Part shown: in pieces, positions 18,361-26,990 of the stretch | Layout of the letters: every line of letters starts with the position of its first letter | Numbering within the stretch: position 1 is the first letter of the stretch | Origin: an uncultured Clostridium sp. | GTDB lineage: Bacteria > Bacillota > Clostridia > Clostridiales > Clostridiaceae | Reading direction: 5' to 3' | Assembly: GCF_900769625.1 (NCBI RefSeq) | Contig: NZ_CAAGHK010000012.1 | Coordinates: forward strand, 1-62,331 | DNA: 62,331 nt | Made by a program: the position numbers and the translations under genes | Notes under the pieces: model-generated | What the model was told of the DNA's origin: nothing | Databases searched by the model: none | What the model saw: only the letters and a program-made list of their open reading frames with translations

Positions 18361-20823
18361 ATGGAGTCAAATAAGTTAGCACAAAATAGAGAGGCTGAAC
18401 ATATGAAAAAAGATGATTATAAGTATAAATCATTGTCTGGTGAACATATTGAAAAGTCAGATGAAACCAAAGAAAGACTTAGCGGTTTATCTACTGATGA
18501 AGTAAATAGAAGAATACAAGAAGGAAAAGTAAATTACATACCAAAAGCTCCATCAAGAACGTTTGGGCAGATATTAAGAGCTAACCTTTTTACGAGCTTT
18601 AATGCAATAAACTTTGTTCTTGCAGTAATTATTATATTAGCTGGATCACCTAAAAATGCTATTTTTGTAGGGGTTATTTTAGTGAATACATTGATAGGAG
18701 TAGCTCAGGAACTGAGAGCAAAAGAAATTCTTGAAAAGCTATCAGTAATAAGCATGGCTCATGCAAAAGTTTTAAGAGATGGTGAAGTCAGAAAGATTTC
18801 TATAGATAAAATAGTGCTGGACGATGTTTTATATTTAGAAAGCGGTATGCAGGTTCTTGCTGATGCTATAGTTGTAGACAATAATGGTTTGGAAGTTGAT
18901 GAATCAATGCTTACTGGAGAATCTGATGCTATTGGCAAAAAGAAAGGAGATAAGCTTCTTTCGGGTAGTTTTATAGTTGCTGGTGAGTGTTATGCAAGGG
19001 TTGAAAAAGTTGGTAAGGAAACTTATTCATCAAGCCTTGCAGAGGAAGCAAAGCAGTTTAAGATTACTAATTCTGAATTACAGTCAGCAATAAATAAGAT
19101 TTTTAAAGTATTGTTATGGATTATAATTCCTCTTACTATACTTCTTACTGTAACTCAGCTTAGAGTACCTGATGCAACCTGGCAGAGTGCTGCTATTGGA
19201 ACGGTTTCGGGAATAATTGGAATGATACCTGAAGGGTTAGTATTATTAACAAGTGCAACATTCATTGTGTCTATTATAAAATTATCTAAATTTGATACAC
19301 TTGTTCAGGAACTTTGTGCAACTGAGGTTTTAGCAAGAGTTGATGTACTGTGTCTTGATAAAACAGGAACATTAACAAGAGGAGATCTTAAATTATCAGA
19401 GGTTAAAATCATTGGTAAAAATGATAAATCTGAAATAGACAGAGTATTAGGTGCAATTGTTCATAATCTTCCTAGTAAAAATCCTACTCAGAAGGCTATT
19501 TTAGATAAGTATGAGGAATATGACGAAGGGTTAGAGTGCATTAAGAAAATCCCATTTTCATCAAAGAGAAAATGGTCAGGATTAACTTTTAAAGGTGAGC
19601 TTGGTTCATGGATATTAGGTGCACCAGAAGTTATATTAGGTAAAGAATATGTTTTTATTAAGAACATGGTAGAAGAAGAAGCTAAAAAAGGAAAAAGAGT
19701 ATTATTATTGGCTAAATTCTATGGAGAAGAATTAAGTGACAGCCTTAAAGGAAATATTGAAAGTTCAGCCTTAATATTAATAGAAGATGTAATAAGAGAA
19801 GCCGCCCCAAAGGTTTTAGATTATTTTGCTAAACAAGGTGTTGATGTAAAGATAATTTCAGGGGATAGTCCAGTGACTGTATCTGAAGTTGCAAGACGAG
19901 CGGGAGTTAAGTCATGGGATAAATATATTGATGCGCGTGAACTTCCAGAAGATTATACTGAATTTAAAAACGTAGTTAAAAATACTACTGTATTTGGAAG
20001 AGTAACTCCACATCAAAAAAAGAAGATTGTTATAGCGCTTCAGGAAATGGAGCATACAGTGGCCATGACTGGAGATGGTGTTAATGATGTTCTGGCATTA
20101 AAAGCTTCAGACTGTGGAATAGCTATGGCAAATGGTTCAGATGCAACGAAAGCAGTAGCACAGCTTGTATTGATGAAATCTGATTTTTCAGCACTTCCTA
20201 AGGTTTTGGAAGAAGGAAGAAAGCAGATTAATAATCTTGAAAGAGTATCAGAATTGTTTTTATCTAAGACAATATATTCAATATTATTGGCATTTGTATG
20301 TTCAGTAATGTTTATTCCATATCCAATTCTTCCAATACAGCTGTCTTTAGTAGGAAGCTGTGCAATTGGAATACCAGCATTCTTCTTAGCTATGCTGCCA
20401 AGTGCAGGGGGAGTTAAAAAAGGATTTTTAGCGAGAGTAATAACAGTGAGTGTGCCAAACGGAGTAATACTTGCAGGATTTACAGTTGGAACGTTCTTGA
20501 TATCATTAGCATTTGGAGTAAGTATGGACCAAAGCAGAACATTATCTTTATTAATGTTTGCAGGAATAAGCATGGTAATTTTGGTGAGGGTTGCAAAACC
20601 ATTAACTAAATTTAAGGCAGTATTATGTGCAAGTATGTTTGGAATAATGATTCTTGCATTTATAACACCAGTTGGAAGATATGTATTTAGTTTAACTTCA
20701 ATTAAGCTTAGATATTGGATAATATCATTGGCGGTAATAGTGTTGTCAGGTCCGCTAATAACTAAGTTTGTGGATTTCTTTAGAGTAAAGGTAAATAGAA
20801 GATATAAGGTTAAGACAAATTAA
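18361..20823 (+). CDS. P-type cation-transporting ATPase
   Basis: An 820-aa E1-E2 ATPase. The TGES actuator motif is near residue 185, the phosphorylated aspartate in LDKTGTLTRG is D333, and the hinge MTGDGVNDVLALKASDCGIAMANGSDATKAVA lies near 570. The protein has paired helices before TGES, two around residue 250 and a C-terminal helix bundle, as in Ca2+/Mg2+-type pumps rather than the heavy-metal type, with no CPC motif and no metal-binding domain. Ion choice is unresolved. The ATG at 18361 follows AGGTGA; a second ATG at 18403 behind GAGAGG is also plausible and would shorten the protein by 14 residues. Confidence 0.9.
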   Translation: MESNKLAQNREAEHMKKDDYKYKSLSGEHIEKSDETKERLSGLSTDEVNRRIQEGKVNYIPKAPSRTFGQILRANLFTSFNAINFVLAVIIILAGSPKNAIFVGVILVNTLIGVAQELRAKEILEKLSVISMAHAKVLRDGEVRKISIDKIVLDDVLYLESGMQVLADAIVVDNNGLEVDESMLTGESDAIGKKKGDKLLSGSFIVAGECYARVEKVGKETYSSSLAEEAKQFKITNSELQSAINKIFKVLLWIIIPLTILLTVTQLRVPDATWQSAAIGTVSGIIGMIPEGLVLLTSATFIVSIIKLSKFDTLVQELCATEVLARVDVLCLDKTGTLTRGDLKLSEVKIIGKNDKSEIDRVLGAIVHNLPSKNPTQKAILDKYEEYDEGLECIKKIPFSSKRKWSGLTFKGELGSWILGAPEVILGKEYVFIKNMVEEEAKKGKRVLLLAKFYGEELSDSLKGNIESSALILIEDVIREAAPKVLDYFAKQGVDVKIISGDSPVTVSEVARRAGVKSWDKYIDARELPEDYTEFKNVVKNTTVFGRVTPHQKKKIVIALQEMEHTVAMTGDGVNDVLALKASDCGIAMANGSDATKAVAQLVLMKSDFSALPKVLEEGRKQINNLERVSELFLSKTIYSILLAFVCSVMFIPYPILPIQLSLVGSCAIGIPAFFLAMLPSAGGVKKGFLARVITVSVPNGVILAGFTVGTFLISLAFGVSMDQSRTLSLLMFAGISMVILVRVAKPLTKFKAVLCASMFGIMILAFITPVGRYVFSLTSIKLRYWIISLAVIVLSGPLITKFVDFFRVKVNRRYKVKTN

Positions 20824-20829
20824 CTATAT

Positions 20830-20881
20830 ATTACAATTGACAAATAAGGCTTAAATTACTGCGTAACTTATAAATTGTAAT
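20830..20881. repeat. Dispersed hairpin repeat, copy 2
   Basis: Outer arms ATTACAATT and AATTGTAAT enclose an inner core AAATTACTGCGTAACTT nearly identical to copy 1. It lies directly after the ATPase gene. Confidence 0.55.
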
Positions 20882-20923
20882 TGAAGGTTTTATAGTCCAA
20901 TATATATTAGAGAAATGTCTGGT

Positions 20924-20977
20924 ATATCAGACAAGGTATATAAATTATGAATTAATTTATATAAACTTGTCTGATAT
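20924..20977. repeat. Long inverted repeat upstream of tRNA-Arg
   Basis: ATATCAGACAAG at 20924-20935 and its perfect complement at 20966-20977 enclose a second AT-rich inverted segment (ATATAAATTA / TTAATTTATAT). It has no T run, so it is not a typical terminator. Confidence 0.6.
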
Positions 20978-21090
20978 GCGCAGGTTAAAAGTTTAGTTAA
21001 AAATTTTTTATTATCATGTTTTTTAATATGATAAATTTGACAATCAACAGTAATTATAATAAAATTTAGTATGTATTTAAAAGTTAATAT

Positions 21091-21165
21091 GCTTCTATAG
21101 TTTAATGGATAGAACAATCCCCTCCTAAGGGATAGATGTGGGTTCGATTCCCGCTGGGAGTACCA
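21091..21165 (+). tRNA. tRNA-Arg (anticodon CCU)
   Basis: A 75-nt cloverleaf with encoded CCA. The anticodon stem ATCCC/GGGAT encloses CTCCTAA, so the anticodon is CCT, reading AGG. The T arm is GGGTTCGATTCCC. The acceptor stem uses several G-U pairs (GCTTCTA / TGGGAGT). Confidence 0.93.
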
Positions 21166-21227
21166 AATTATAATTAAGAATGGCTTAATCTTTATGGTTA
21201 GGTCATTTTATTTTAATAATATTTTTT

Positions 21228-21262
21228 AGAGGTATTAAATTTTTTATTTGATGCCTCTTTTT
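21228..21262 (+). terminator. Terminator after tRNA-Arg
   Basis: AGAGG...CCTCT stem extended by an AT-rich inner stem (TAAAT / ATTTGA), followed by TTTTT. Confidence 0.7.
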
Positions 21263-21304
21263 ATAGTAAAGTATAATATCACATGATATAATAATTTCAT
21301 AAAA

Positions 21305-21380
21305 ACCATGAGATGGGCATGGTGGTTTGAGATGCGTTTAGCCACCTTGGGCTGTTAGAAATAATAGTCTAAGGGGGTGG
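21305..21380 (+). promoter_or_regulatory. Structured leader that can hide the ribosome binding site
   Basis: ACCAT/ATGGT forms a first hairpin (21305-21323). GGTGG at 21321-21325 can pair with CCACC at 21342-21346. The same CCACCTT (21342-21348) can instead pair with the Shine-Dalgarno segment AAGGGGGTGG (21371-21380) of the mini-gene. The two pairings are mutually exclusive, as in a translational switch. The pairing is seen in the sequence; a regulatory role is inference. Confidence 0.5.
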
Positions 21381-21388
21381 TATTAGAG

Positions 21389-21580
21389 ATGATTATAGAA
21401 ATGTTAATAATATCAGTATTAACGATAATGATATTATTGGTATTAAAAGCATTAAAACATGATTCGAAGAATTGTGAATTTAATCTTGAAATTAACATAA
21501 AAGGTTTTAAGTTTTCTTTTAAAACAATAGAAAAGGATAAAATAAAAGAAGAGAACGCCCCATCTATTCGCAAAAGATAG
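21389..21580 (+). CDS. Small single-span membrane protein
   Basis: A 63-aa protein: residues about 1-24 are a hydrophobic helix (MIIEMLIISVLTIMILLVLK), followed by a positively charged region with alternating hydrophobic and polar residues (FNLEINIKGFKFSFKT) and a charged tail. I do not recognise it. The ATG at 21389 is preferred, 11 nt after AAGGGGG. The stop codon lies inside a hairpin (21549-21591) that could end transcription on both strands. Size, topology, structured leader and embedded terminator are reminiscent of type I toxin genes, but no antitoxin is proven. Confidence 0.6.
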   Translation: MIIEMLIISVLTIMILLVLKALKHDSKNCEFNLEINIKGFKFSFKTIEKDKIKEENAPSIRKR

Positions 21581-21591
21581 CGTTTCTCTTC
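21549..21591. terminator. Hairpin overlapping the mini-gene stop codon
   Basis: GAAGAGAACGC pairs with GCGTTTCTCTTC with one bulge, enclosing a second stem (ATCTAT / AGATAG). On the minus strand it is followed by a T-rich tract, so it may terminate a convergent transcript. Confidence 0.6.
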
Positions 21592-21642
21592 AAATTCAAT
21601 AATATAAATCTAATAGCCCTAAAATCGAAAAACGTTCTAGGA

Positions 21643-21673
21643 AAGTGTCATGTTAGCAGCATGGCACTTTTTT
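21643..21673 (+). terminator. Terminator of the mini-gene transcript
   Basis: AAGTGTCATG pairs with CATGGCACTT (one mismatch) and is followed by TTTTTT. Confidence 0.8.
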
Positions 21674-21721
21674 ATACTTATATTATATCACAATATTAAT
21701 AGAAATAAACATTTAAATGTT

Positions 21722-21750
21722 TTGGTTATTCTTTAAAAAAACTATATAAT
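21722..21750 (+). promoter_or_regulatory. Promoter of the cobalamin salvage operon
   Basis: TTGGTT and TATAAT with 17-bp spacing. Transcription would start near 21757, leaving a leader of only about 60 nt before cobT. That is too short for a cobalamin riboswitch, and none is seen. Confidence 0.6.
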
Positions 21751-21819
21751 AGAACATATTGAGTTCAAATAAAATATTTAATAAGCATAGTAATTAGTAT
21801 TAATAATGTGGGGGAAGTT

Positions 21820-22908
21820 ATGAAGTTAAAAGAAGCAATAAAAAGTATTAATTATTTAGATAAAAAATATTTAGATGAATCTACTAAAAGGTGGGACAGC
21901 ATTGCTAAACCGTTAAAAAGTCTTGGACTTCTTGAAGAGGCGGTTATTAAGATTGCTGGTATAACAGGATGCAGCAGAGTAAGCCTTGACAAAAAGGCTT
22001 TAATAATTATGTGCGCTGACAATGGTGTTGTTGAAGAGGGGGTAACTCAGACTGGTCAGGAAGTTACTGCAAATGTTACAGAAAATTTTACTGATGAAAA
22101 AGCTACTGTAAGTATAATGTCTAAGTCGATTGGCGTTGATGTTTTTCCCGTAGATATAGGAATTTATAGAGATATGGATGGGGCTTTGAATGAAGATGAA
22201 GAAATACAGTCGTTTCATATTTTAAATAGAAAAATTGCTTATGGTACAGATAATATGTTAAAAGGGCCTGCAATGACAAGGGAAAATGCAGTAAAAGCAA
22301 TTGAGACAGGTATAAGTTTAGTTAAGCACATGAAAAACTGTAGATATAATATTGTTGCAACAGGGGAAATGGGTATTGGAAACACGACAACCAGCAGTGC
22401 AATAGCATCAGTATTATTAAATCAGCCTGTAGAAAATGTTACAGGAAAAGGTGCGGGATTAACATCAGATGGACTGAACAGAAAAATACATGTCATAAAA
22501 GAATCTATAAAGCTTAATGTACCAGATGTGAGTGATCCAATAGATGTATTAGCTAAAGTTGGCGGATATGATATAGCAGGGCTTGTAGGTGTATTTATAG
22601 GGGGAGCAGTGTATAATATTCCAATAGTTATTGATGGATTTATATCAGCAGTTGCCGCACTTGTTGCATCTAGAATTGAACATAAAACAATTCAATATAT
22701 GATTCCATCCCATGTTTCAAAAGAACCAGCAGGAAAAATGCTTCTTAATGCACTTGGCTTAAAGCCATTTATAACATGTGAAATGTGTCTTGGAGAAGGA
22801 AGTGGGGCAGTAGCATTATTTCCAATATTAGATATGGCATGTACTGTGTATAATAAAATGAGCAGTTTTAATGATATTGGAATTGAGGAATATAAACCAT
22901 TATCATAG
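21820..22908 (+). CDS. cobT: Nicotinate-nucleotide-dimethylbenzimidazole phosphoribosyltransferase
   Basis: Makes alpha-ribazole 5'-phosphate, the lower-ligand nucleotide of cobamides; 362 aa, normal size. Characteristic motifs: MCADNGVVEEGVTQTG near residue 60, GEMGIGNTTTSSA near 185, and the C-terminal CLGEGSGAVAL that holds the catalytic glutamate region. The ATG at 21820 follows GGGGGAA; an upstream in-frame GTG at 21808 overlaps that site and is rejected. First gene of the cob operon. Confidence 0.96.
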   Translation: MKLKEAIKSINYLDKKYLDESTKRWDSIAKPLKSLGLLEEAVIKIAGITGCSRVSLDKKALIIMCADNGVVEEGVTQTGQEVTANVTENFTDEKATVSIMSKSIGVDVFPVDIGIYRDMDGALNEDEEIQSFHILNRKIAYGTDNMLKGPAMTRENAVKAIETGISLVKHMKNCRYNIVATGEMGIGNTTTSSAIASVLLNQPVENVTGKGAGLTSDGLNRKIHVIKESIKLNVPDVSDPIDVLAKVGGYDIAGLVGVFIGGAVYNIPIVIDGFISAVAALVASRIEHKTIQYMIPSHVSKEPAGKMLLNALGLKPFITCEMCLGEGSGAVALFPILDMACTVYNKMSSFNDIGIEEYKPLS

Positions 22909-22968
22909 AAAAAATACTAAAATTATACCTGTTATTGTACAGTGCAGGATAAAGGAGGAGAACGCATA

Positions 22969-23493
22969 ATGTTAACATTGGTAACAGGAGGCAGTGGAAG
23001 CGGAAAATCGGAATTTGCTGAAGATTTATGCGTATCATATAAGTCTGACAATCTTATTTACATTGCAACTATGTTTATATATGATGATGAATCATTAAAA
23101 AAGATAGAAAGACATAAAAAAATGCGTGAGAATAAAAATTTTAAGACTATAGAATGTTTTAAAAATCTTAAAGATATACAGATTCAAAATGGATGTACTA
23201 TTCTTCTTGACTGTATGTCTAACCTCGTGGCAAATGAAATGTATCTTGAGGGTGGAGCTGGTGAATTTACTGTACAGAGTATAGTAGAAGGAATAAAACA
23301 AATCAAAAATAAATCTGAAAATTTTATTATAGTGACAAATGAGGTTTTTTCTGATGGAGTACAATATGATGAAGAAACTATGAGATACATAAAATATCTT
23401 GGTGAGATAAATAAGGAAATAGGCAGGGCATCAGATAATGTAATCGAAGTTGTATATTCAATTCCTGTTTATCACAAGGGAGGTGAAGTATAA
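22969..23493 (+). CDS. cobU: Adenosylcobinamide kinase / guanylyltransferase
   Basis: Bifunctional 174-aa enzyme that phosphorylates adenosylcobinamide and attaches GMP. P-loop GGSGSGKS is near residues 6-13; the IERHKKMR segment supplies the guanylylated histidine; LLDCMSNLVANEM and NEVFSDGV follow. The ATG at 22969 sits behind AAAGGAGG; earlier in-frame starts lack a proper site. Its stop overlaps the cobS start in the arrangement TAATG, so the two are translationally coupled. The C-terminal motif is more divergent than in the CobU-like gene at 24388. Confidence 0.93.
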   Translation: MLTLVTGGSGSGKSEFAEDLCVSYKSDNLIYIATMFIYDDESLKKIERHKKMRENKNFKTIECFKNLKDIQIQNGCTILLDCMSNLVANEMYLEGGAGEFTVQSIVEGIKQIKNKSENFIIVTNEVFSDGVQYDEETMRYIKYLGEINKEIGRASDNVIEVVYSIPVYHKGGEV

Positions 23494-24257
23494 TGTGGAA
23501 TTCTTTTAAAATTGCTTTTTCAATGTACTCAAAAATACCAATGCCTAAAACGGATTGGAACGATAAGAATATGAAATATGCAATGTGCTTTTTTCCGATG
23601 GTTGGAGCTGCTATAGGGCTTATTGTATGGGCAGTTTATACTATAAGTTACCAACTACAGATAGGAGATATATTAAGAACAGCTATATTAATTGTCCTTC
23701 CAGTATTGATAACTGGAGGAATTCATCTTGATGGATTTGTTGACACTATGGATGCAGTTAATTCATATCAGCCAGTGGAAAGAAAACTCGAAATTTTAAA
23801 GGATTCACATATAGGAGCATTTGCACTTATATGCTGTATTGTATATTTTGTTATAGACTTTGGAATATGGAGTGAGGCTGGTGGAAAGGGTCTTACTATT
23901 CTATGTATTGGATTTATATTATCGAGGGCTTTTAGTGCTCTTTCAATAGTTACATTTGCATGTGCTAAAAAGAGCGGATTGGCTGCTAGCTTTTCAGATG
24001 CTGCTCAGAAAAATGCTGTAAGGATTACAATGTATATCTATATATGTGTCTGTGCTGCAGCTATGCTATATATAGATATTATTTTAGGAGCTGTATGCAT
24101 TATTACAGCATTTTTAATGTTTATTTACTATAAGCATATGTCTATGAAAAATTTTTCTGGAATCACTGGTGATTTGGCAGGATATTTTCTTCAAATGTGT
24201 GAATTATTAATGGCAGTCAGCATTATTTTTGTGGAAAAGATCATAATGATTCTTTAA
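23493..24257 (+). CDS. cobS: Adenosylcobinamide-GDP ribazoletransferase (cobalamin synthase)
   Basis: Membrane enzyme joining adenosylcobinamide-GDP with alpha-ribazole (phosphate), 254 aa with about six hydrophobic segments. The signature GGIHLDGFVDTMDA near residue 85 holds the metal-binding acidic residues, and SRAFSALSI near 150 is also family-typical. It overlaps cobU by one base. Confidence 0.95.
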   Translation: MWNSFKIAFSMYSKIPMPKTDWNDKNMKYAMCFFPMVGAAIGLIVWAVYTISYQLQIGDILRTAILIVLPVLITGGIHLDGFVDTMDAVNSYQPVERKLEILKDSHIGAFALICCIVYFVIDFGIWSEAGGKGLTILCIGFILSRAFSALSIVTFACAKKSGLAASFSDAAQKNAVRITMYIYICVCAAAMLYIDIILGAVCIITAFLMFIYYKHMSMKNFSGITGDLAGYFLQMCELLMAVSIIFVEKIIMIL

Positions 24258-24265
24258 AGTTGTGT

Positions 24266-24302
24266 ATAATATTATTCAGTATTCAAATGTGAATAATATT
24301 AT
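24266..24302. other. Hairpin within the cob operon
   Basis: A 13-bp perfect stem ATAATATTATTCA / TGAATAATATTAT lies between cobS and the second CobU-like gene, with no T run. It may stabilise or attenuate the mRNA. Confidence 0.45.
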
Positions 24303-24387
24303 ATGCAGAAGTGAAAATATTATTTATTAAATTTATGTGATTTATTCAATTGAAATGAGTATTTTGAATATTTGATGGAGGAAGAAA

Positions 24388-24804
24388 ATGATTTTTGTAA
24401 TTGGAGGAGAACATCAGGGAAAGTTAGACTATGTTTTTGATATAACTGAATTCAAAAATGAAGATATACTAGATTGTTTAAATATAGATGTTTTAAAAAT
24501 CAATGATATATTAAAAAGCAATAAGGCTATAATCTATAATTTAAATAATCTTATAAGGGAATTATTGAAGGAATATGATGATGAAGGAATTGTTAAAGAA
24601 AAAGTAAAAGATATTTTTAATAATAATTCGTTTTCTGTAATAATATCAAATGAAATCGGATATGGTATTGTTCCTATGGACAAATTTGAAAGAAGATATC
24701 GTGAACTTACAGGCAGGGTATGCTGCGAGATAGCAAAGGAAGCTGAACAGGTACATAGGGTAGTATGTGGTATAGGGACAGTTATTAAGGGGAGAAAAAG
24801 ATGA
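24388..24804 (+). CDS. Short CobU-like protein
   Basis: A 138-aa protein with the C-terminal half of CobU/CobP well preserved: SNEIGYGIVPMDKFERRYRELTGRVCCEIAKEAEQVHRVVCGIGTVIK. The N-terminal P-loop is altered (GGEHQGKLDYV, Leu where Ser/Thr should coordinate Mg), and the central segment with the guanylylated histidine is missing; total length is about 40 residues short. It sits inside the cob operon and overlaps cobC by four bases (ATGA). It may be a partner or a non-catalytic paralogue of the CobU at 22969; function is unknown. Confidence 0.72.
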   Translation: MIFVIGGEHQGKLDYVFDITEFKNEDILDCLNIDVLKINDILKSNKAIIYNLNNLIRELLKEYDDEGIVKEKVKDIFNNNSFSVIISNEIGYGIVPMDKFERRYRELTGRVCCEIAKEAEQVHRVVCGIGTVIKGRKR

Positions 24805-25391
24805 TTAGAGTTGCTTTGATAAGACATTCAAAAACAATAGGTAATCTTTATGGCAGATATATAGGAAAAACTGATGAACATTTATGTGAAGAAGGAGTTA
24901 TTCTGGCTGAATCCAAAATATTTCCACAAGTTTCGCATATTTATTTAAGTCCCTTAAAAAGATGTGTTGAGACTGCCAGTATAATTTATAATGGATTAAA
25001 ACCTATAATAATTGATGAATTAAAGGAATGTGATTTTGGAGATTTTGAAAATAAAAACTATAAAGAACTATCAGGAAACGAATACTATCAAAAGTGGATT
25101 GATAGCAATGGCAGTATTGCATTTCCAAATGGAGAGAGTTCAGAGGATTTTAAGGAACGAAGTATTGTAGGATTTGATAAAGTCATACAAGATATCATAG
25201 AAAATAGAATAAAAGAAGCAGCAATGATTGTTCATGGTGGAACAATTATGTCGATATTAGATAAGTATTCGTATCCGCATAAAGACTTCTATTGTTGGCA
25301 GGTGGAAAACTGTTGTGGATATGTTATAGAAATAAATGATAAACTGTGGATAAAGGGAGATAAAAGTGTTAGGGTTTTATCACAGATATAG
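24801..25391 (+). CDS. cobC: Histidine phosphatase, probable alpha-ribazole phosphatase
   Basis: A 196-aa phosphoglycerate-mutase-fold phosphatase. The usual RHG motif reads RHSKT (ALIRHSKTIGN) with the catalytic His kept; the second catalytic His is in MIVHGGTIMSIL near residue 148, and the DFGDFENKNYKEL segment is typical of CobC. It would remove the 5'-phosphate from alpha-ribazole phosphate or from cobalamin phosphate. Operon position supports the assignment. Confidence 0.85.
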   Translation: MIRVALIRHSKTIGNLYGRYIGKTDEHLCEEGVILAESKIFPQVSHIYLSPLKRCVETASIIYNGLKPIIIDELKECDFGDFENKNYKELSGNEYYQKWIDSNGSIAFPNGESSEDFKERSIVGFDKVIQDIIENRIKEAAMIVHGGTIMSILDKYSYPHKDFYCWQVENCCGYVIEINDKLWIKGDKSVRVLSQI

Positions 25392-25418
25392 ATAGATTAT
25401 AAAAATGGAGGAAAGATT

Positions 25419-26873
25419 GTGGCAAAGACAATAATGATACAAGGTACAGCTTCAAATGCAGGAAAAAGTCTTATAGTTGCAGGATTATGCAGGATTTTTA
25501 AACAAGATGGATATAAGGTAGTACCATTTAAATCACAGAATATGGCATTAAATTCCTTTATAACTAAGGATGGATATGAAATGGGCCGAGCGCAGGTAAT
25601 GCAGGCTGAAGCTGCTGGAATAGAGCCTGACGTCCGTATGAATCCAATTTTATTAAAGCCTACCAGTGATATAGGTTCACAGGTTATAGTTAATGGTAAA
25701 GTTATTGGTGATATGAGTGCAAAAGATTACTTTACTCAGAAGAAAAAGCTGATACCGGATATAATGAAGGCTTTTAATAGCTTAGCAGAAGAGAACGATA
25801 TTATTGTACTTGAAGGAGCTGGAAGTCCGGCAGAAATTAATTTAAATGAAGATGATATTGTAAATATGGGAATGGCAGAGCTTGCAGATGCTCCAGTATT
25901 TATAGTCGGAGATATAGATAGAGGGGGAGTTTTTGCTTCACTGGCAGGGACTATGTTGTTCTTAAAGGATAATGATAAGAAGAAGGTAAAAGGTACAATA
26001 ATAAATAAGTTCAGGGGAGATAAATCTATACTGGAGCCAGGCCTAAAAATGCTTGAAGAGGCAATAAATATACCAGTTGCAGGTGTTGTGCCATATATAA
26101 ATGTTGATGTTGATGATGAAGACAGTCTGACAGAAAGATTCAATGTTAAGGAAAAGAATGCCCTTATAGATATTGCTGTAATAAGGCTTCCGAGAATATC
26201 AAACTTTACAGACTTCAATGCTCTTGAATATATAGATGGAGTATGCATAAGATATGTGGGTTCCGTAAAAGAATTAAAAAATCCAAATCTGATAATACTA
26301 CCAGGAACTAAAAATACAATTGCCGATTTAATATGGCTTAGAGAGTGTGGACTGGAAGCGGCTATAATGAAGCATGTTTCTAAGGATAAACCTCTCATTG
26401 GAATCTGCGGGGGTTATCAAATGCTTGGACTTACATTAAAAGATCCTTATAAAGTAGAAAATGGAGGAGAAATATCAGGACTTGGACTTCTTCCATGTGA
26501 GACTGTGTTTGAAAAAAAGAAAACTACAATAAGGGTTGAGGGAAAATTAGAGGAAGTGAGCGGAATATTCAGTGGCCTGTCTAATACTGAATTTGAAGGT
26601 TATGAAATACATATGGGAGATACAACTAATAACAGAAATATAGTGAATAAAGGTAATGTTTATGGCACATATATTCATGGTATCTTTGATAAAGATGTAA
26701 TTTCAAAAACAATTGTGGAAGCACTTCTTATAAATAAGGGACTGAGTATAGATAATCTAAGAACATTTGATATAAAAGAATATAAAGAAACACAGTATGA
26801 TATATTGGCAGACGAATTGAGAAAGTCTCTAGATATGGATTATATATATAGAGTTATTGGATATAGAAAATAA
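25419..26873 (+). CDS. cobQ: Cobyric acid synthase (glutamine-hydrolysing)
   Basis: Amidates the b, d, e and g side chains of the corrin ring; 484 aa, cytoplasmic. N-terminal dethiobiotin-synthetase-like ATPase (MIQGTASNAGKSLIVAGLCR, then KSQNMALNSF), middle VLEGAGSPAEINL and GDIDRGGVFAS, and a C-terminal class I glutamine amidotransferase with nucleophile Cys in GICGGYQMLG near residue 330 and His in YGTYIHGIFD. Start is GTG at 25419 behind GGAGG. Last gene of the operon. Confidence 0.96.
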   Translation: MAKTIMIQGTASNAGKSLIVAGLCRIFKQDGYKVVPFKSQNMALNSFITKDGYEMGRAQVMQAEAAGIEPDVRMNPILLKPTSDIGSQVIVNGKVIGDMSAKDYFTQKKKLIPDIMKAFNSLAEENDIIVLEGAGSPAEINLNEDDIVNMGMAELADAPVFIVGDIDRGGVFASLAGTMLFLKDNDKKKVKGTIINKFRGDKSILEPGLKMLEEAINIPVAGVVPYINVDVDDEDSLTERFNVKEKNALIDIAVIRLPRISNFTDFNALEYIDGVCIRYVGSVKELKNPNLIILPGTKNTIADLIWLRECGLEAAIMKHVSKDKPLIGICGGYQMLGLTLKDPYKVENGGEISGLGLLPCETVFEKKKTTIRVEGKLEEVSGIFSGLSNTEFEGYEIHMGDTTNNRNIVNKGNVYGTYIHGIFDKDVISKTIVEALLINKGLSIDNLRTFDIKEYKETQYDILADELRKSLDMDYIYRVIGYRK

Positions 26874-26876
26874 TAA

Positions 26877-26919
26877 AAAAAGCATCTATGTGAGTATTAA
26901 TCTTAATAGATGCTTTTAT
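26877..26919 (+). terminator. Terminator of the cob operon
   Basis: AAAAGCATCTAT pairs with ATAGATGCTTTT, four bases after the cobQ stop. Confidence 0.85.
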
Positions 26920-26990
26920 AATATTAAATCCATAAAAACAGTCCTCAAATAGAGTTTATCTTAGTAAATATATTTTTGTTTACAATTTGA

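Noticed and set aside
20040..20573. 177-codon minus-strand frame
   Set aside because: Antisense shadow of the P-type ATPase membrane domain; no ribosome site or motif.
25736..26398. 220-codon minus-strand frame
   Set aside because: Antisense to cobQ. Ser/Ile/Phe-rich composition is the mirror of the cobQ codons; cobQ has full motifs.
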